Of a stretch of 64,000 nt of DNA, positions 45,023 through 54,413 are shown one piece after another (position 1 is the stretch's first letter; the number at the start of each line of letters is the position of its first letter). A model generated the notes under the pieces. The model was not told the DNA's origin and searched no databases. It saw only the letters and a program-made list of their open reading frames with translations. Source of the stretch: Anaerolineae bacterium (GTDB taxonomy: Bacteria; Chloroflexota; Anaerolineae; DUEN01); contig JANXBS010000009.1 in NCBI GenBank assembly GCA_025060615.1, forward strand, positions 94,006 to 158,005, written 5' to 3'. Position numbers and translations under genes: made by a program.

Positions 45023-46420
45023 ATGCCCAAGGTGATCCCGACTCGGACGCCCATGCGGGAACAGCCTCCGCACGAACGCATTCATAACTTCGACGAGGTG
45101 CCCTTTGGCTATTCCCCGGAGGAGGCGATGGCCGAGGCGCAGCGGTGCTTGCAGTGCAAAAAGCCCGGTTGCATCGAGGGGTGTCCGGTAGGGATTGACA
45201 TCCCTGGCTTTATCGCCCGCATTGCCCAGGGGGATTTCCTAGGCGCGGCCGCGCTCATCAAGCAGACGAACGCGTTGCCCGCAGTTACCGGCCGTGTCTG
45301 CCCACAGGAAGAGCAGTGCGAAGGGGTGTGCGCCTTGGGCAAGCGGTTTGAGCCCGTGGCGATTGGCCGGTTGGAGCGGTTCGCCGCCGACTGGGAGGCG
45401 GCGCATGGAGACGGACGGCTGCCGGAGTGCCGCCCTCCTACGGGCAAACGAGTGGCCGTGGTGGGATCGGGGCCGGCCGGCATCACCGTCGCCGCGGACC
45501 TGGCGCTGCTAGGCCATGAGGTGGTCATGTTCGAGGCACTGCACGAGCCGGGCGGGGTGCTCGTGTATGGCATCCCAGAGTTTCGGCTGCCCAAGGCGAT
45601 CGTGGCGCGCGAGGTGGATTACGTCTGTCGGCTGGGGGTGAAGCTGGTCAGGAACTTCGTGGTGGGCCTGACCCGTACCCTTGATGAGCTGTTGGAGGAG
45701 TTCGACGCGGTGTTCCTGGGCACTGGCGCCGGCCTACCTTGGTTCATGGGCATCCCCGGTGAGAACTTGAACGGCATCTACTCGGCTAACGAGTACCTGA
45801 CGCGCGTGAACCTCATGAAGGCGTATCGGTTTCCGGAGTATGATACTCCCATCGTACGGGGGCGGCGGGTGGCCACCATCGGCGGCGGCAACGTGGCGAT
45901 GGATGCCGCGCGCACAGCCTTGCGGCTGGGAGCCGAGGTCTCAATGATCGTCTATCGTCGGTCACGGGAGGAGATGCCGGCCCGCGCTGAGGAGATCCAC
46001 CACGCCGAGGAAGAGGGTGTCCGTTTCGAGCTGCTGACCACGCCGGTGGCATTTCACGGCGACGACCACGGCTGGGTGAAGGAGATCGAGTGCATCCGCA
46101 ACGAGCTGGGCGAGCCGGACGCCTCGGGACGGCGCCGCCCCGTGCCCATCGAGGGGTCAAACTTTCGCATCCCAGTGGACACGGTGATCGTGGCCATCGG
46201 CCAGGCGCCTAATCCGCTCATCCCGCGAACTACGCCTGGGCTGGCCACCGGCAAACACGGCGTGATCCTGGTAGATGAGGAGACCATGAAGACCTCGCGG
46301 CGGGGAGTCTTTGCCGGCGGAGACGTGGCTACTGGTGGCGCCACCGTGATCCTAGCTATGGGACACGGTAAGAAGGCGGCGCGGGCCATAGACGAGTATC
46401 TACGGACAGGACAGTGGTAA
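45023..46420 (+). CDS. NfnB/SudA/GltD-like NADPH-linked flavoprotein
   Basis: The 465-residue protein has an N-terminal double 4Fe-4S domain (RCLQCKKPGCIEGCPVGIDIP; CPQEEQCEGVC). FAD domain VAVVGSGPAGITVAADLALLGHE and NADPH domain ATIGGGNVAMDAARTALRLGAE follow, with the closing GGDVATGGATVILAMGHGKKAA. It equals subunit B of Nfn, or the small subunit of glutamate synthase. No large glutamate synthase gene is present and the NfnA-like partner is adjacent, so an Nfn-type transhydrogenase role is favoured. The ATG at 45023 has GAGAGGTGA just upstream; the frame upstream of it overlaps nfnA and is not used. Confidence 0.9.
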   Translation: MPKVIPTRTPMREQPPHERIHNFDEVPFGYSPEEAMAEAQRCLQCKKPGCIEGCPVGIDIPGFIARIAQGDFLGAAALIKQTNALPAVTGRVCPQEEQCEGVCALGKRFEPVAIGRLERFAADWEAAHGDGRLPECRPPTGKRVAVVGSGPAGITVAADLALLGHEVVMFEALHEPGGVLVYGIPEFRLPKAIVAREVDYVCRLGVKLVRNFVVGLTRTLDELLEEFDAVFLGTGAGLPWFMGIPGENLNGIYSANEYLTRVNLMKAYRFPEYDTPIVRGRRVATIGGGNVAMDAARTALRLGAEVSMIVYRRSREEMPARAEEIHHAEEEGVRFELLTTPVAFHGDDHGWVKEIECIRNELGEPDASGRRRPVPIEGSNFRIPVDTVIVAIGQAPNPLIPRTTPGLATGKHGVILVDEETMKTSRRGVFAGGDVATGGATVILAMGHGKKAARAIDEYLRTGQW

Positions 46421-46445
46421 CCGTCAAGGTATTCAGGGGGTTGGC

Positions 46446-46820
46446 ATGTTGGTATACCTGCCCGATGATGTGAAGAACTGCGATCTGCTCAAGCGGGTGG
46501 CCGATCGTTGTCTGCAGTGTGCCGAGGAGCAGCCTTGTGTTGCGGGTTGCCCGCAGCACCTGGACCTGGCGATGGCGCTCGATTGTCTGCGCCGGGTGAT
46601 CTTCATCGAGGAAGACGAGCGTAGCGGCCGGCTGGCCGTCTTGCCGAGCCCTCTCCAGGATGCGCTGAAGCTCAAGGAGGAGGCAGAGCGCTGCCGGGAC
46701 TGTCCAGAGCCGACGCCGGCGATGGCCGCCTGCCCGGAGGGGATCCCGATCTGCGACGCGATGCGCATCGTAGGGCGGGCCATCGTCGCCGGACTACCCT
46801 CGCAGGTCGAGCTAATCTAA
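46446..46820 (+). CDS. Small protein with two GltD-type Fe-S domains
   Basis: The 124-residue protein contains two copies of the Cys pattern found at the N-terminus of NfnB/GltD: RCLQCAEEQPCVAGCPQHLD (about residue 22) and RCRDCPEPTPAMAACPEGIP (about 82). Each could hold a 4Fe-4S cluster, though the second copy has one Cys fewer. It has no flavin domain and is probably an electron-carrying accessory subunit of the preceding Nuo/Nfn complex. It starts 25 bases after NfnB and ends before a hairpin, so it is likely the last gene of the operon. I know no named family for it. Confidence 0.7.
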   Translation: MLVYLPDDVKNCDLLKRVADRCLQCAEEQPCVAGCPQHLDLAMALDCLRRVIFIEEDERSGRLAVLPSPLQDALKLKEEAERCRDCPEPTPAMAACPEGIPICDAMRIVGRAIVAGLPSQVELI

Positions 46821-46822
46821 AG

Positions 46823-46855
46823 GTGGAGGGAACCCCCTCCACAGAACGAGTTTTT
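46823..46855 (+). terminator. Probable terminator of the Nuo-Nfn operon
   Basis: GTGGAGGG (46823-46830) pairs with CCCTCCAC (46835-46842) around AACC. A run of five T lies eight bases beyond (46851-46855). The gap makes it weaker than a standard intrinsic terminator. Confidence 0.5.
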
Positions 46856-47220
46856 CAGAGCCTTGCTTGCTCTTTCTTGGCCTGATTTCGGTAGATTTGG
46901 GTGCCAAGATTGGCAGGCAAAAGGCAGATGAGCAATCCCGGCTCGCTTTGGCTCAGAGGACAAGTGATGGTAAACTGGAAGCCATGAGCGAGCCGGTTCC
47001 CCTGAAGCAACTGCGCGATGTCTTGGCCCACCTCTATTATCAAAAAGGCCACCCAACCTCCTGTAGTAGCCATTCGTTCCGCTAGGGACCCAACAGGGTC
47101 AGCCAGAACAACCTGGGATAGATCATCTTCCCCTCCAGCATGGTATCCAGACCCGGATAGGGGAAAGAAACACTGGTTAACAAAAGGACAAGTTGGCGGA
47201 GTTGACGAGTCCTCGGTCGG
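46855..47220 (-). other. Intergenic region with coding-like but startless frame
   Basis: About 500 bases separate the redox operon from the ABC importer. On the minus strand 46855-47220 stays open for 122 codons. The stretch ADPVGSLAERMATTGGWVAF and its continuation read like protein, but no start or ribosome site exists before an internal ATG at 47073. Plus-strand frames over the same bases are also partly protein-like. It may be a decayed gene or insertion-sequence remnant. I could not assign it. Confidence 0.25.
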
Positions 47221-47335
47221 CTAGACAGGCGGTGTAAAGGCCACAATGGGGAAGGGCGTCCATTGCCGGCAGCCAGAAAGGGCATCGTCGAGGGAGCGGA
47301 AGATAGATGGCCAGGGGGCACCATCAGGCCAAACA

Positions 47336-48394
47336 CTAGATCAGCCAACAAGCATGGATGGGGAAATGGAGCGTCACGGCCTCCCCAACCCGCGGAGGTG
47401 TAAAGTTGCGTTCATTGAACTGGTCTACCAAGAGTAGAATTCCCTCTCGCAGTTTCACACGCAAGCGGATAATCGCCCCTAGAAAGATCACCGCTTCCAC
47501 TTGCCCGCGCAGCAGGTTTTCTCCATCTGCCGAGCCAAGACGGATTTCTTCAGGGCGGATGGCCAGGCGAGGCCGATCCGTACTAGACGTGGAAGTACTG
47601 AAGGACGCAAAGCGCACTTCTTGACCGGCCACCCAGCAGATGTGCGCTGCCAGATCAAGTGCCTCGATCGGCAGTAAGTTCAACTGCCCCACGAATGATG
47701 CAACGAACTCTGTTTGAGGGTAGTTATAGATTTCAAAGGGAGTGCCGATCTGTTCAATGCGCCCTTCTTTCATCACCACTACTCGATCAGAAAGCGAGAG
47801 CGCTTCTTCCTGATCATGGGTAACATAGATAGTGGTAATCCCTAGGGTTTGCTGAATGCGTCGGATCTCCTGGCGCAGTTCGAGGCGAATTTTCGCATCC
47901 AAAGCCGAAAGAGGTTCATCCAATAGAAGCAGTCGAGGGCGAATGGCCAACGCTCGCGCCAGGGCCACCCGCTGTTGCTGACCACCGGAAAGTTGATAGG
48001 GATAACGTTCGCCGTATTCCTCCATGCGAATCAGGGCCAGCATCTCACGGACGCGGTCTTCAACCTGACGGCGATTCATTCTGCGCACTCGCAGGCCAAA
48101 GCCGATATTCTGGGCTACAGTCATGTTTGGGAAAAGGGCATAAGACTGGAAAACCATACCGATATTCCGCCGATTAGGCGGTTGATCGGTGATATCCTCG
48201 TTCTCCAAAAGAATGCGGCCGGCAGTGGGTTGCTCGAAACCGGCGATCATGCGCAGTGTGGTGGTCTTCCCACACCCACTAGGGCCCAGAAAGGCCACAA
48301 ATTCTCCCTTTTCGACCTCTAGATTAAAATCCACCACGGCCTGAATGCTGCCAAAAGTTTTGCTGATGTCTCGAAGAGATAGAAAGGCCATCAT
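47336..48394 (-). CDS. Fe3+/polyamine-type ABC transporter ATP-binding protein
   Basis: The roughly 352-residue ATPase has Walker A GPSGCGKTTTLRMIAGF (about residue 37), LSGGQQQRVALARALA, Walker B LLDEPLSALD and HDQEEALSLSD, and a C-terminal TOBE-like domain (LAIRPEEIRLG). The class is PotA/FbpC/CysA. Start could be the ATG at 48394 or the next codon. It is the last gene of a four-gene operon with a binding protein and two permeases, and it drives import through them. Confidence 0.92.
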   Translation of the reverse strand: MMAFLSLRDISKTFGSIQAVVDFNLEVEKGEFVAFLGPSGCGKTTTLRMIAGFEQPTAGRILLENEDITDQPPNRRNIGMVFQSYALFPNMTVAQNIGFGLRVRRMNRRQVEDRVREMLALIRMEEYGERYPYQLSGGQQQRVALARALAIRPRLLLLDEPLSALDAKIRLELRQEIRRIQQTLGITTIYVTHDQEEALSLSDRVVVMKEGRIEQIGTPFEIYNYPQTEFVASFVGQLNLLPIEALDLAAHICWVAGQEVRFASFSTSTSSTDRPRLAIRPEEIRLGSADGENLLRGQVEAVIFLGAIIRLRVKLREGILLLVDQFNERNFTPPRVGEAVTLHFPIHACWLI

Positions 48395-48415
48395 GTTTCC
48401 CAAATGAATAAAAAA

Positions 48416-49216
48416 TCAGTGAGCACCGGCTGCTGTGGTCTCAGCGCGGCCACGGCTAAAGAACTGGATCAACCCCATGAAGGCCCAAGTGAGGGCAAAA
48501 CTGATAATTGCTAGCGAGGAGGATTCGTAGGTTCTGTTCTGCCCAATCAACGACATATACGGCCCAAAGGCCTTAATGCCGACCAAGAAACTAGCAATCG
48601 TGAACTCGCCCATGACGATAGCTAGAGTCAGAAAAGCAGCGCTGATCATCGCCACACGCAAATTGGGAATGATCACCTGCAATAGGATGGTTGGCCAACT
48701 GGCACCCAAACTCTGTGCCGCCTCGGTGAGCGTAACCACGTCGATTGCCGCTAGCCCGGTATCGATAGCGCGATACATGTATGGAAGCGCCAGCACCACA
48801 TAGGCGGCGACCAACAGTGCATTCGTGCCGGTATAAGTGTTAGTTAGGAAAAAGGGTGCACCGCTGAAGACCCGGATCAAGCCGAAGACCAGCACAATCG
48901 CAGGCACGACAAACGGCAACATAGAGATAAACTCGGTCACGGGGCGCAGATGGGGTAAGCGCAGGCGAATCCAATAGGCAGTTGGGATCATCAATACCAG
49001 CCCCGCCAGGATGGTGATAAATCCAATCTGAAGCGAGAAAGCAAAGGTGCTCCAGAAATTTGGATCTTTTAAAACGCGTTCGTAGGCTAGGAAACTCAGC
49101 GTGCCCTTTTTGGCGCGCAGTGAGAAGAGAAACGTAGCGAGCAAGGGCAGCAGAAAATACAACCACCCTAATATCATCCAGGACCAAGACCAGAGGAGAC
49201 TTAAACGGCGACTCAT
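48416..49216 (-). CDS. ABC transporter permease, PotC-like
   Basis: The 266-residue permease has six hydrophobic segments and the coupling-loop region TLTEAAQSLGASWPTILLQVIIP (split here: EAAQSLGASWPT near residue 150). The N-terminus starts MSRRLSLLWSWSWM. The ATG at 49216 overlaps the preceding permease stop (ATGA) and has AGAGGTGG nine bases upstream. It pairs with the other permease as the channel of the importer. Confidence 0.9.
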   Translation of the reverse strand: MSRRLSLLWSWSWMILGWLYFLLPLLATFLFSLRAKKGTLSFLAYERVLKDPNFWSTFAFSLQIGFITILAGLVLMIPTAYWIRLRLPHLRPVTEFISMLPFVVPAIVLVFGLIRVFSGAPFFLTNTYTGTNALLVAAYVVLALPYMYRAIDTGLAAIDVVTLTEAAQSLGASWPTILLQVIIPNLRVAMISAAFLTLAIVMGEFTIASFLVGIKAFGPYMSLIGQNRTYESSSLAIISFALTWAFMGLIQFFSRGRAETTAAGAH

Positions 49217-50121
49217 AGTTTCAACCACCTCTCGCTACGACGGCGCAAAGGATAATATAAAGCGATCATCAACGCCATGACGATCACCATTCCGATCGCT
49301 AGGGCATAGCCTAATCCTAGATTTTGCAACACATCACCCTTGATCTGCGAGCCAATCAGGATGGTGATCAGGTTGATGAAACCGCCGGTAAGTGAAACAG
49401 CGGTTGCATAAGCGCCAAAAGCATTGCCAAAGAGAAGGATTATAGCACCTAGGATAGAGGGGGTGAGAATGGGCAGGGCAACCCGTCGCCAGTAATCCCA
49501 GGAAGACGCCCCTAGAATCTCCGCTGCTTCCCGCCACTCGCGCCGTAGACCGTCTAGCGCCGGCGTGATGATTAGCACCATGAGCGGGAATTGAAAATAA
49601 ATATAGGTAAAGGTTAGGCCCCAAAAGGAGTAAATGCTGAAACCAAGATCGTATAAGTTAATCCCGAAAAGGGTCTTGATGAGCACAGTGATCATGCCGG
49701 TTCGCCCCAGAGTAGCCATAAAGGCAAAAGCGAGAGGCACGCCAGCGAAGTTGGAGGCTACTCCAGAGAAAGTAAGCAAGACCGAGCGCAGACGGCGCGG
49801 TAAGCCGCCTGCTGTCACGCCATAAGCCATCATGAATCCCAGGATGCCACCGCCAACGGCCGAAGCCAGGCTAATACGAATGCTCACCCAATACGCTGAA
49901 AAAATCGAGGGTTTGAAGAGGTCCAGGTAGTTTTGGAATGTAAAATTCCCCTGCTTATCCTGGAAACTACCGAAGAGCAGAGAGGCAGAGGGCAGGATGA
50001 TGAACAGAAAAATGAACAGGAAAAAGGGAAGCACCCATAGCACATCACGCCATGGATGAAAAACAATAGGGCGCGCTTGATGCGCGCCCTGCTTAACGAG
50101 GAAGGATGACTTATTTGACAT
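49213..50121 (-). CDS. ABC transporter permease, PotB-like
   Basis: The 302-residue permease begins MSNKSSFLVKQG and has a cytoplasmic lead, then six membrane segments. The coupling loop reads EWREAAEILGASSWDYWRR. Start 50121 lies within the last codons of the binding-protein gene (11-base overlap). A frame from 50184 would overlap that gene by 74 bases and is not preferred. It is part of the four-gene importer operon. Confidence 0.88.
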   Translation of the reverse strand: MSNKSSFLVKQGAHQARPIVFHPWRDVLWVLPFFLFIFLFIILPSASLLFGSFQDKQGNFTFQNYLDLFKPSIFSAYWVSIRISLASAVGGGILGFMMAYGVTAGGLPRRLRSVLLTFSGVASNFAGVPLAFAFMATLGRTGMITVLIKTLFGINLYDLGFSIYSFWGLTFTYIYFQFPLMVLIITPALDGLRREWREAAEILGASSWDYWRRVALPILTPSILGAIILLFGNAFGAYATAVSLTGGFINLITILIGSQIKGDVLQNLGLGYALAIGMVIVMALMIALYYPLRRRSERWLKL

Positions 50122-51271
50122 CAGCGCCGACAATCTCCATCCATTTTTCGGAGATGATCTGTTTAGCCCTGTTGATCTGATCAACTGAAGGGAACACAGC
50201 TTTAGCGTAAGCCTCGGCAGGCGGCAGTTTTGCAGCGAGCTCCGGTGGGATCACTCCACGCGCGACCAAGTCGTTATAGCGGATGGGGTGGCAGCCACCT
50301 TTCAGCCAGATCAGTTGTCCTTCATCGCTGTAAAGGAATTCCATCCACAGTTTAGCGGCGTTGGGGTGTGGGGCGTAAGCGGAAATAGCTTGAACATATA
50401 CGCCTGCGATTACGCCACTCTTGGGCACCACCACCTCGATTTCCGGATTGCCGGCCAGTGCCTCCTTGTCAGCCAGGGCAAGATAGTCCCAGCGCATTGC
50501 GATCGGAGTTTCGCCTTTCGCTATTGTAGCTTGCTTAGCAATGACCGGGACGAAGTTACCGGCATCGTTTAATTCCTTGAAGAACTGCAGGCCAGGCATC
50601 ACATCATCCACGGATCCAGTACGAGCCAGTGCAGCGGCCATAATGCTCATTTGAGCTTGAGCAGAAGCGCGCGGATCGCCGGCCAGCGCAACCATGCCCT
50701 TGTATTCCGGTTTGAGCAGGTCTTCCCAGTCTTGGGGGACATTCTGGACGATATCTTTATTAACCTGGAAGGCCAGAACACCATAGTAATCACCATACCA
50801 ATATCCATCTGGATGTTTTACATCCTCGGGGATAGTATCCCAGGTGGAAACCTTATAGGGCATGGCCAGCTGCTCTTCGACAAGTTGTGGGCCATATCCG
50901 AAGCCTACATCGACCACATCTGGCGCCTGAGGCCCTTTATTATCTTTGTTGGCTTTAATAGCCTCGATCTCATCGGCGGATCCGGCATCCGGATTTAGTT
51001 CGTTGACCTGGAGTCCATATTTTGCCTTGAAGGTATCGATCATCTCGCCGTAATTGCACCAATCGCGCGGGAGGGCGATAACGGTGAGCATCCCTTCCTG
51101 CTTGGCTGCTTGAATTAACGCTTCCATCGAGCTTTCGGCTGGCGCCTGAGTTGCCTCTGAGCTTTCAACTGGCGCTTGAGTTGCCATTGGAGCTGGCATA
51201 GGCATGCAGGCAGCCAGTACCATGGCCATGACAACCACCGCTACTATCAGAAGATACAGTCGCTTTATCAC
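50111..51271 (-). CDS. ABC transporter substrate-binding lipoprotein (family 1, Fe3+/polyamine-like)
   Basis: The 386-residue protein has a signal peptide with lipobox LAAC (Cys22) and a short linker with a repeated QAPVESSEAT/QAPAESSMEA unit. A two-lobed binding domain follows: GMLTVIALPRDWCNYGEM, PDVVDVGFGYGPQLVEE and IPMRWDYLALADKEA-like sequence (AMRWDYLALADKEA). The class includes PotD, AfuA and phosphonate-type binders. Ligand residues are not diagnostic, so iron, polyamine or another small solute remains open. The start is GTG at 51271 behind AAGGAGGAG. A tandem palindromic site lies upstream. Confidence 0.88.
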   Translation of the reverse strand: MIKRLYLLIVAVVVMAMVLAACMPMPAPMATQAPVESSEATQAPAESSMEALIQAAKQEGMLTVIALPRDWCNYGEMIDTFKAKYGLQVNELNPDAGSADEIEAIKANKDNKGPQAPDVVDVGFGYGPQLVEEQLAMPYKVSTWDTIPEDVKHPDGYWYGDYYGVLAFQVNKDIVQNVPQDWEDLLKPEYKGMVALAGDPRASAQAQMSIMAAALARTGSVDDVMPGLQFFKELNDAGNFVPVIAKQATIAKGETPIAMRWDYLALADKEALAGNPEIEVVVPKSGVIAGVYVQAISAYAPHPNAAKLWMEFLYSDEGQLIWLKGGCHPIRYNDLVARGVIPPELAAKLPPAEAYAKAVFPSVDQINRAKQIISEKWMEIVGADVK

Positions 51272-51325
51272 TTGCTCCTCCTTGTGGCCTTTAGTATACT
51301 CCTTTAAATTAAATATATACCATTC

Positions 51326-51356
51326 ATGTTAACATCTCAGGAAGAGAATGTTAACA
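51326..51356 (-). promoter_or_regulatory. Tandem ATGTTAACA operator upstream of the ABC importer
   Basis: Two ATGTTAACA palindromic cores (GTTAAC at 51328-51333 and 51350-51355) are centred 22 bases apart, about two helical turns. They are flanked by TATATA and TATACT boxes reading toward the binding-protein gene. This fits a repressor binding as two dimers on one face of the DNA. Confidence 0.5.
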
Positions 51357-51481
51357 ATCCGTAAAACACCCGGCTTGTCTCTTGGCATTTTCTACCCTGT
51401 GCTTTATAAATAGCCGGGGCCAGCGGATAAGGCCAGTTTTGATCTTACCCGCTGTGATTTCTTGGCATCCGGATCGAGACC

Positions 51482-52819
51482 ATGGAACGTTCAACACATC
51501 ACTATCCTCATGTGGTGATCGTCGGGGCGGGGTTTGGTGGACTGTGGGCTGTCCGCGCCTTGGCTCGCACCTCGGTAGAGGTCACACTGGTAGATCGTCA
51601 CAACTACCACACTTTCTTACCCTTACTGTATCAGGTGGCCGCGGCCGAGATCGAGCCGGAGGCCATCGCCTATCCAGTGCGTGCTATCTTACGACGGTAT
51701 GGCAACGTCCGCTTTCGAATGGCTGAAGTACACGAAGTGGACCGGGACGCCCGCCTGGTGCGAACCAGCCAGGGGAACATTCCCTACGATTTTCTCATCC
51801 TGGCTCTGGGCAGCATCTCACACTTTTTCGGTATCCCCGGCGCGGCGGAATACGCCTTTCGGCTGAAGACCATGGACGAGGCCATTGTGCTGCGCAATCA
51901 CATCTTGGGCTGCTTTGAGCGAGCATCGTGCGAGCCCGATCCGGCGCGACGCCGACAGCTTCTCACCTTTGTCATCGTCGGCGGCGGGCCCACCGGCGTG
52001 GAGTTCGCCGGCGCCTTGGCCGAACTGATCGGTGGGTCACTGCACAGGGATTATCCCCATCTGGATTTTCGAGAGGTGCATATCATCCTGCTAGAGGCAA
52101 TGGAGGCGCTGCTTCCCAACCTACCGCAGCGGTTGCAGGCATATGCGCTCGCGCGTCTGCGGAGCATGGGGGTTGAGGTGCGGTTGCAAGCCCCGGTGAG
52201 CCGGATCGAGCCCCACGTGGTCCGCATTCGAGACGGCACATCCCTGCCTACGGAGACTGTGATCTGGACGGCTGGCGTGCAAGGGGAACCTCAGGCGAAG
52301 GCATGGGGCCTGCCCATCGCGCGCGCGGGGCGGATAGCCGTTCAGCCCACTCTCCAGGTGCCTGGCCATCCGGAGATTTACGTCGTGGGTGATCTGGCCT
52401 ATCTAGAGGAGGACGGCATCCCTCTGCCCATGGTGGCACCGGTAGCCGTGCAACAAGGTCAGTGGGCTGCTCAGAACATTCTACGTCAGCTTCGCGGCGA
52501 GGAACCACAGCCCTTCCGCTACCGCGACCGCGGCACAATGGTGACCATTGGGCGGAACGCGGCGGTTGCTCACGTGTCCAGGCGGTCTTTCACAGGGTTC
52601 TCAGCGTGGCTTCTATGGCTAGGGGTGCACCTGTTCAACCTGATCGGCTTCCGCAACCGCTTGCTGGTGCTCATGAATTGGGCATGGGATTACCTGTTCT
52701 ATGAGCGGACGATACGTCTGATCCTACCGGCAAGCTTGAATCCTCTGCAGCGCCGCGCGAGTAGTGATGCAGCAGCTCCACCAGCCGATCCAATTCCTCC
52801 GGTAGGATGTACGCGTTGA
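51482..52819 (+). CDS. ndh: Type II NADH:quinone oxidoreductase
   Basis: The 445-residue flavoprotein has the N-terminal FAD motif [18 protein letters not shown] (residue 11), the NDH-2 motif [21 protein letters not shown], the NAD motif [20 protein letters not shown] (about 162), and ENI...[11 protein letters not shown] near the C-terminus. The last 90 residues include the amphipathic membrane anchor ([21 protein letters not shown]) that docks it on the inner face of the membrane. It oxidises NADH without pumping protons and reduces menaquinone. Its 3' end overlaps the convergent aminotransferase gene by 149 bases. Confidence 0.92.
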   Translation: MERSTHHYPHVVIVGAGFGGLWAVRALARTSVEVTLVDRHNYHTFLPLLYQVAAAEIEPEAIAYPVRAILRRYGNVRFRMAEVHEVDRDARLVRTSQGNIPYDFLILALGSISHFFGIPGAAEYAFRLKTMDEAIVLRNHILGCFERASCEPDPARRRQLLTFVIVGGGPTGVEFAGALAELIGGSLHRDYPHLDFREVHIILLEAMEALLPNLPQRLQAYALARLRSMGVEVRLQAPVSRIEPHVVRIRDGTSLPTETVIWTAGVQGEPQAKAWGLPIARAGRIAVQPTLQVPGHPEIYVVGDLAYLEEDGIPLPMVAPVAVQQGQWAAQNILRQLRGEEPQPFRYRDRGTMVTIGRNAAVAHVSRRSFTGFSAWLLWLGVHLFNLIGFRNRLLVLMNWAWDYLFYERTIRLILPASLNPLQRRASSDAAAPPADPIPPVGCTR

Positions 52820-53903
52820 CAGCCAGCCGCATCCAGCGCCAATCCGGGTTGTGACTGACCAAGATGCGATGTTCCCGCCATAGTCGCTCGCCCAAATCCA
52901 TCGGCCCCTGATGCGTGAACGCCACCAGCCCAGAGCTCAGCCTCGGGTCGCAGGGGGAGTGCAACGTAAGCCTTGGAACCTGAAGTAGGGCTTCCTTTAG
53001 AGAGGCCACCATCGGCGCGATGACCCGCTCGATCTCGGCGGGATCCAGCGCTTGAATGCGCTCAATGGCCACTTTCAGTGCTGGATACAGTGGCCAGGGC
53101 CGGGTCCCGAACTCGAAACGCCGTCCGTCGGGCCACGGCTCGTAGATCATCTCCTCCAGGTCGTAACGCTCGCTGCTTCCCCAGCCGACAAACGTCGGCG
53201 CGACCTCGGACAGCCGATCTCGTCGGATGTAGAGGAAGCCTGTCCCCTGAGGGCCGCATAGCCATTTATGCCCGCACGCTGCGTAGAAATCACAGCCTAA
53301 CGCGTGCACATCCACCGGGAATTGCCCTACCGAGTGAGCACCGTCCAGCATGACCATGACTCCCTGCCGGTGGGCCAGCTCGCAGATCTCGGCCACCGGC
53401 AGGCGCAGCCCGCTCATGCAGGAGACATGGCTGACGTAGATCAGCCGAGTGCGCGGCGTGATGAGCTGTTCCAGTCGCTCCAGGATGCCCTCGACGTCGT
53501 AGACGAGTCGCAGCAGCTTCACCACAATCCCCTGGCGACTTCGCAGGTTAAACCACGGTGTGGATCCACTGGGATGCTCCTCGTTGGTGATGATGACCTC
53601 ATCGCCGGGTCGCCAGGTCAGCCCATTGGCAACGATGTTGACCCCCTCAGATACATTCCGGGTTAAGGTGACTTCAGCCGCATCTGCGTGGATTAACGCG
53701 GCCGCAGCAGCTCGCGTGGCCTGATAGGCTTCGTATAGATCGTGAGTGACCTCAAAGGCATAGCTGCCCTCGGCCTCGATACGCCGATACCAGCGCACCA
53801 GCTCATCGGCGACCACAGTGGGCAGCGGGCCATAGGTGCCGCAGTTTAGGTATGTGCATCGCTGTACAGCAGGGATTCCCGCTCGCAGGCTCTCGATGTC
53901 CAT
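52671..53903 (-). CDS. Class V aminotransferase (isopenicillin-N epimerase / cysteine desulfurase-like)
   Basis: The 410-residue PLP enzyme has [11 protein letters not shown] at the N-terminus, [43 protein letters not shown] (PLP-ring Asp) and the Schiff-base Lys in [17 protein letters not shown] (about residue 230). It resembles epimerase and lyase members rather than IscS. The substrate is unknown. The ATG at 53903 has GGGAG close upstream; the frame to 54005 adds unsupported residues. About 30 C-terminal residues are encoded in the region that overlaps ndh. Confidence 0.87.
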   Translation of the reverse strand: MDIESLRAGIPAVQRCTYLNCGTYGPLPTVVADELVRWYRRIEAEGSYAFEVTHDLYEAYQATRAAAAALIHADAAEVTLTRNVSEGVNIVANGLTWRPGDEVIITNEEHPSGSTPWFNLRSRQGIVVKLLRLVYDVEGILERLEQLITPRTRLIYVSHVSCMSGLRLPVAEICELAHRQGVMVMLDGAHSVGQFPVDVHALGCDFYAACGHKWLCGPQGTGFLYIRRDRLSEVAPTFVGWGSSERYDLEEMIYEPWPDGRRFEFGTRPWPLYPALKVAIERIQALDPAEIERVIAPMVASLKEALLQVPRLTLHSPCDPRLSSGLVAFTHQGPMDLGERLWREHRILVSHNPDWRWMRLAVNAYILPEELDRLVELLHHYSRGAAEDSSLPVGSDVSSAHRTGNPMPNS

Positions 53904-54023
53904 CGCTCTCCCGTCTCGCTCAGACCCTTTCAGGAACGGGCGAGAAGCCCGTCCCCGCGCGATATCGAATTGCATGATACACTCTCTATACGCCAAGGTA
54001 GGCAAGGGAGCCGCAATGGGCAG

Positions 54024-54287
54024 TTATGTGCTGGCGCTGGCACGCCAAATGCCTTCGCTCAGCGTGAGCACCGAGAGGCAAGAGCGACACTCAGCCTCAT
54101 CTTCCGCTGTGCGCCTGGCGAAGTGCCCACAGGTCGGGCAGGTGATGGCAACGCGCTGGATCGCCTGGCGGATCAACAAGCGTAATACCGCCTCTCGATC
54201 CGGCAGATTCATCTCCTCACGCAGAAGTTCGATCATCTCTTGCTCCTGAGGCTGCAGCGTCAGGGAAATGGAGTCTAGCTCGCTCAT
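54024..54287 (-). CDS. Small helix plus zinc-ribbon protein
   Basis: The 87-residue protein starts MSELDSISLTLQPQEQEMI. A predicted helical region (MNLPDREAVLRLLIRQAIQ) resembles a ribbon-helix-helix segment, and a CPTCGHF...CRSCL zinc ribbon follows. AGGAGG lies six bases before the ATG at 54287. It precedes the aminotransferase gene on the same strand (120-base gap) and diverges from lgt. A DNA-binding regulatory role is possible but unproven; no family name is claimed. Confidence 0.6.
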   Translation of the reverse strand: MSELDSISLTLQPQEQEMIELLREEMNLPDREAVLRLLIRQAIQRVAITCPTCGHFARRTAEDEAECRSCLSVLTLSEGIWRASAST

Positions 54288-54413
54288 GATTATACCTCCT
54301 AGGCCTTGCAATGAAGGCTGGTGATCCAGTTGATGATCTCAGGGCTATATATTATGATTCTAGCATGACTCTGACTTTCTTGGTATGATCTGATCTCCCA
54401 CTTAGGAGGCGCC

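Noticed and set aside
46855..47351. Small genes or insertion sequence between the redox operon and the ABC importer
   Set aside because: Several frames look protein-like on both strands but none has start signals or recognisable motifs.
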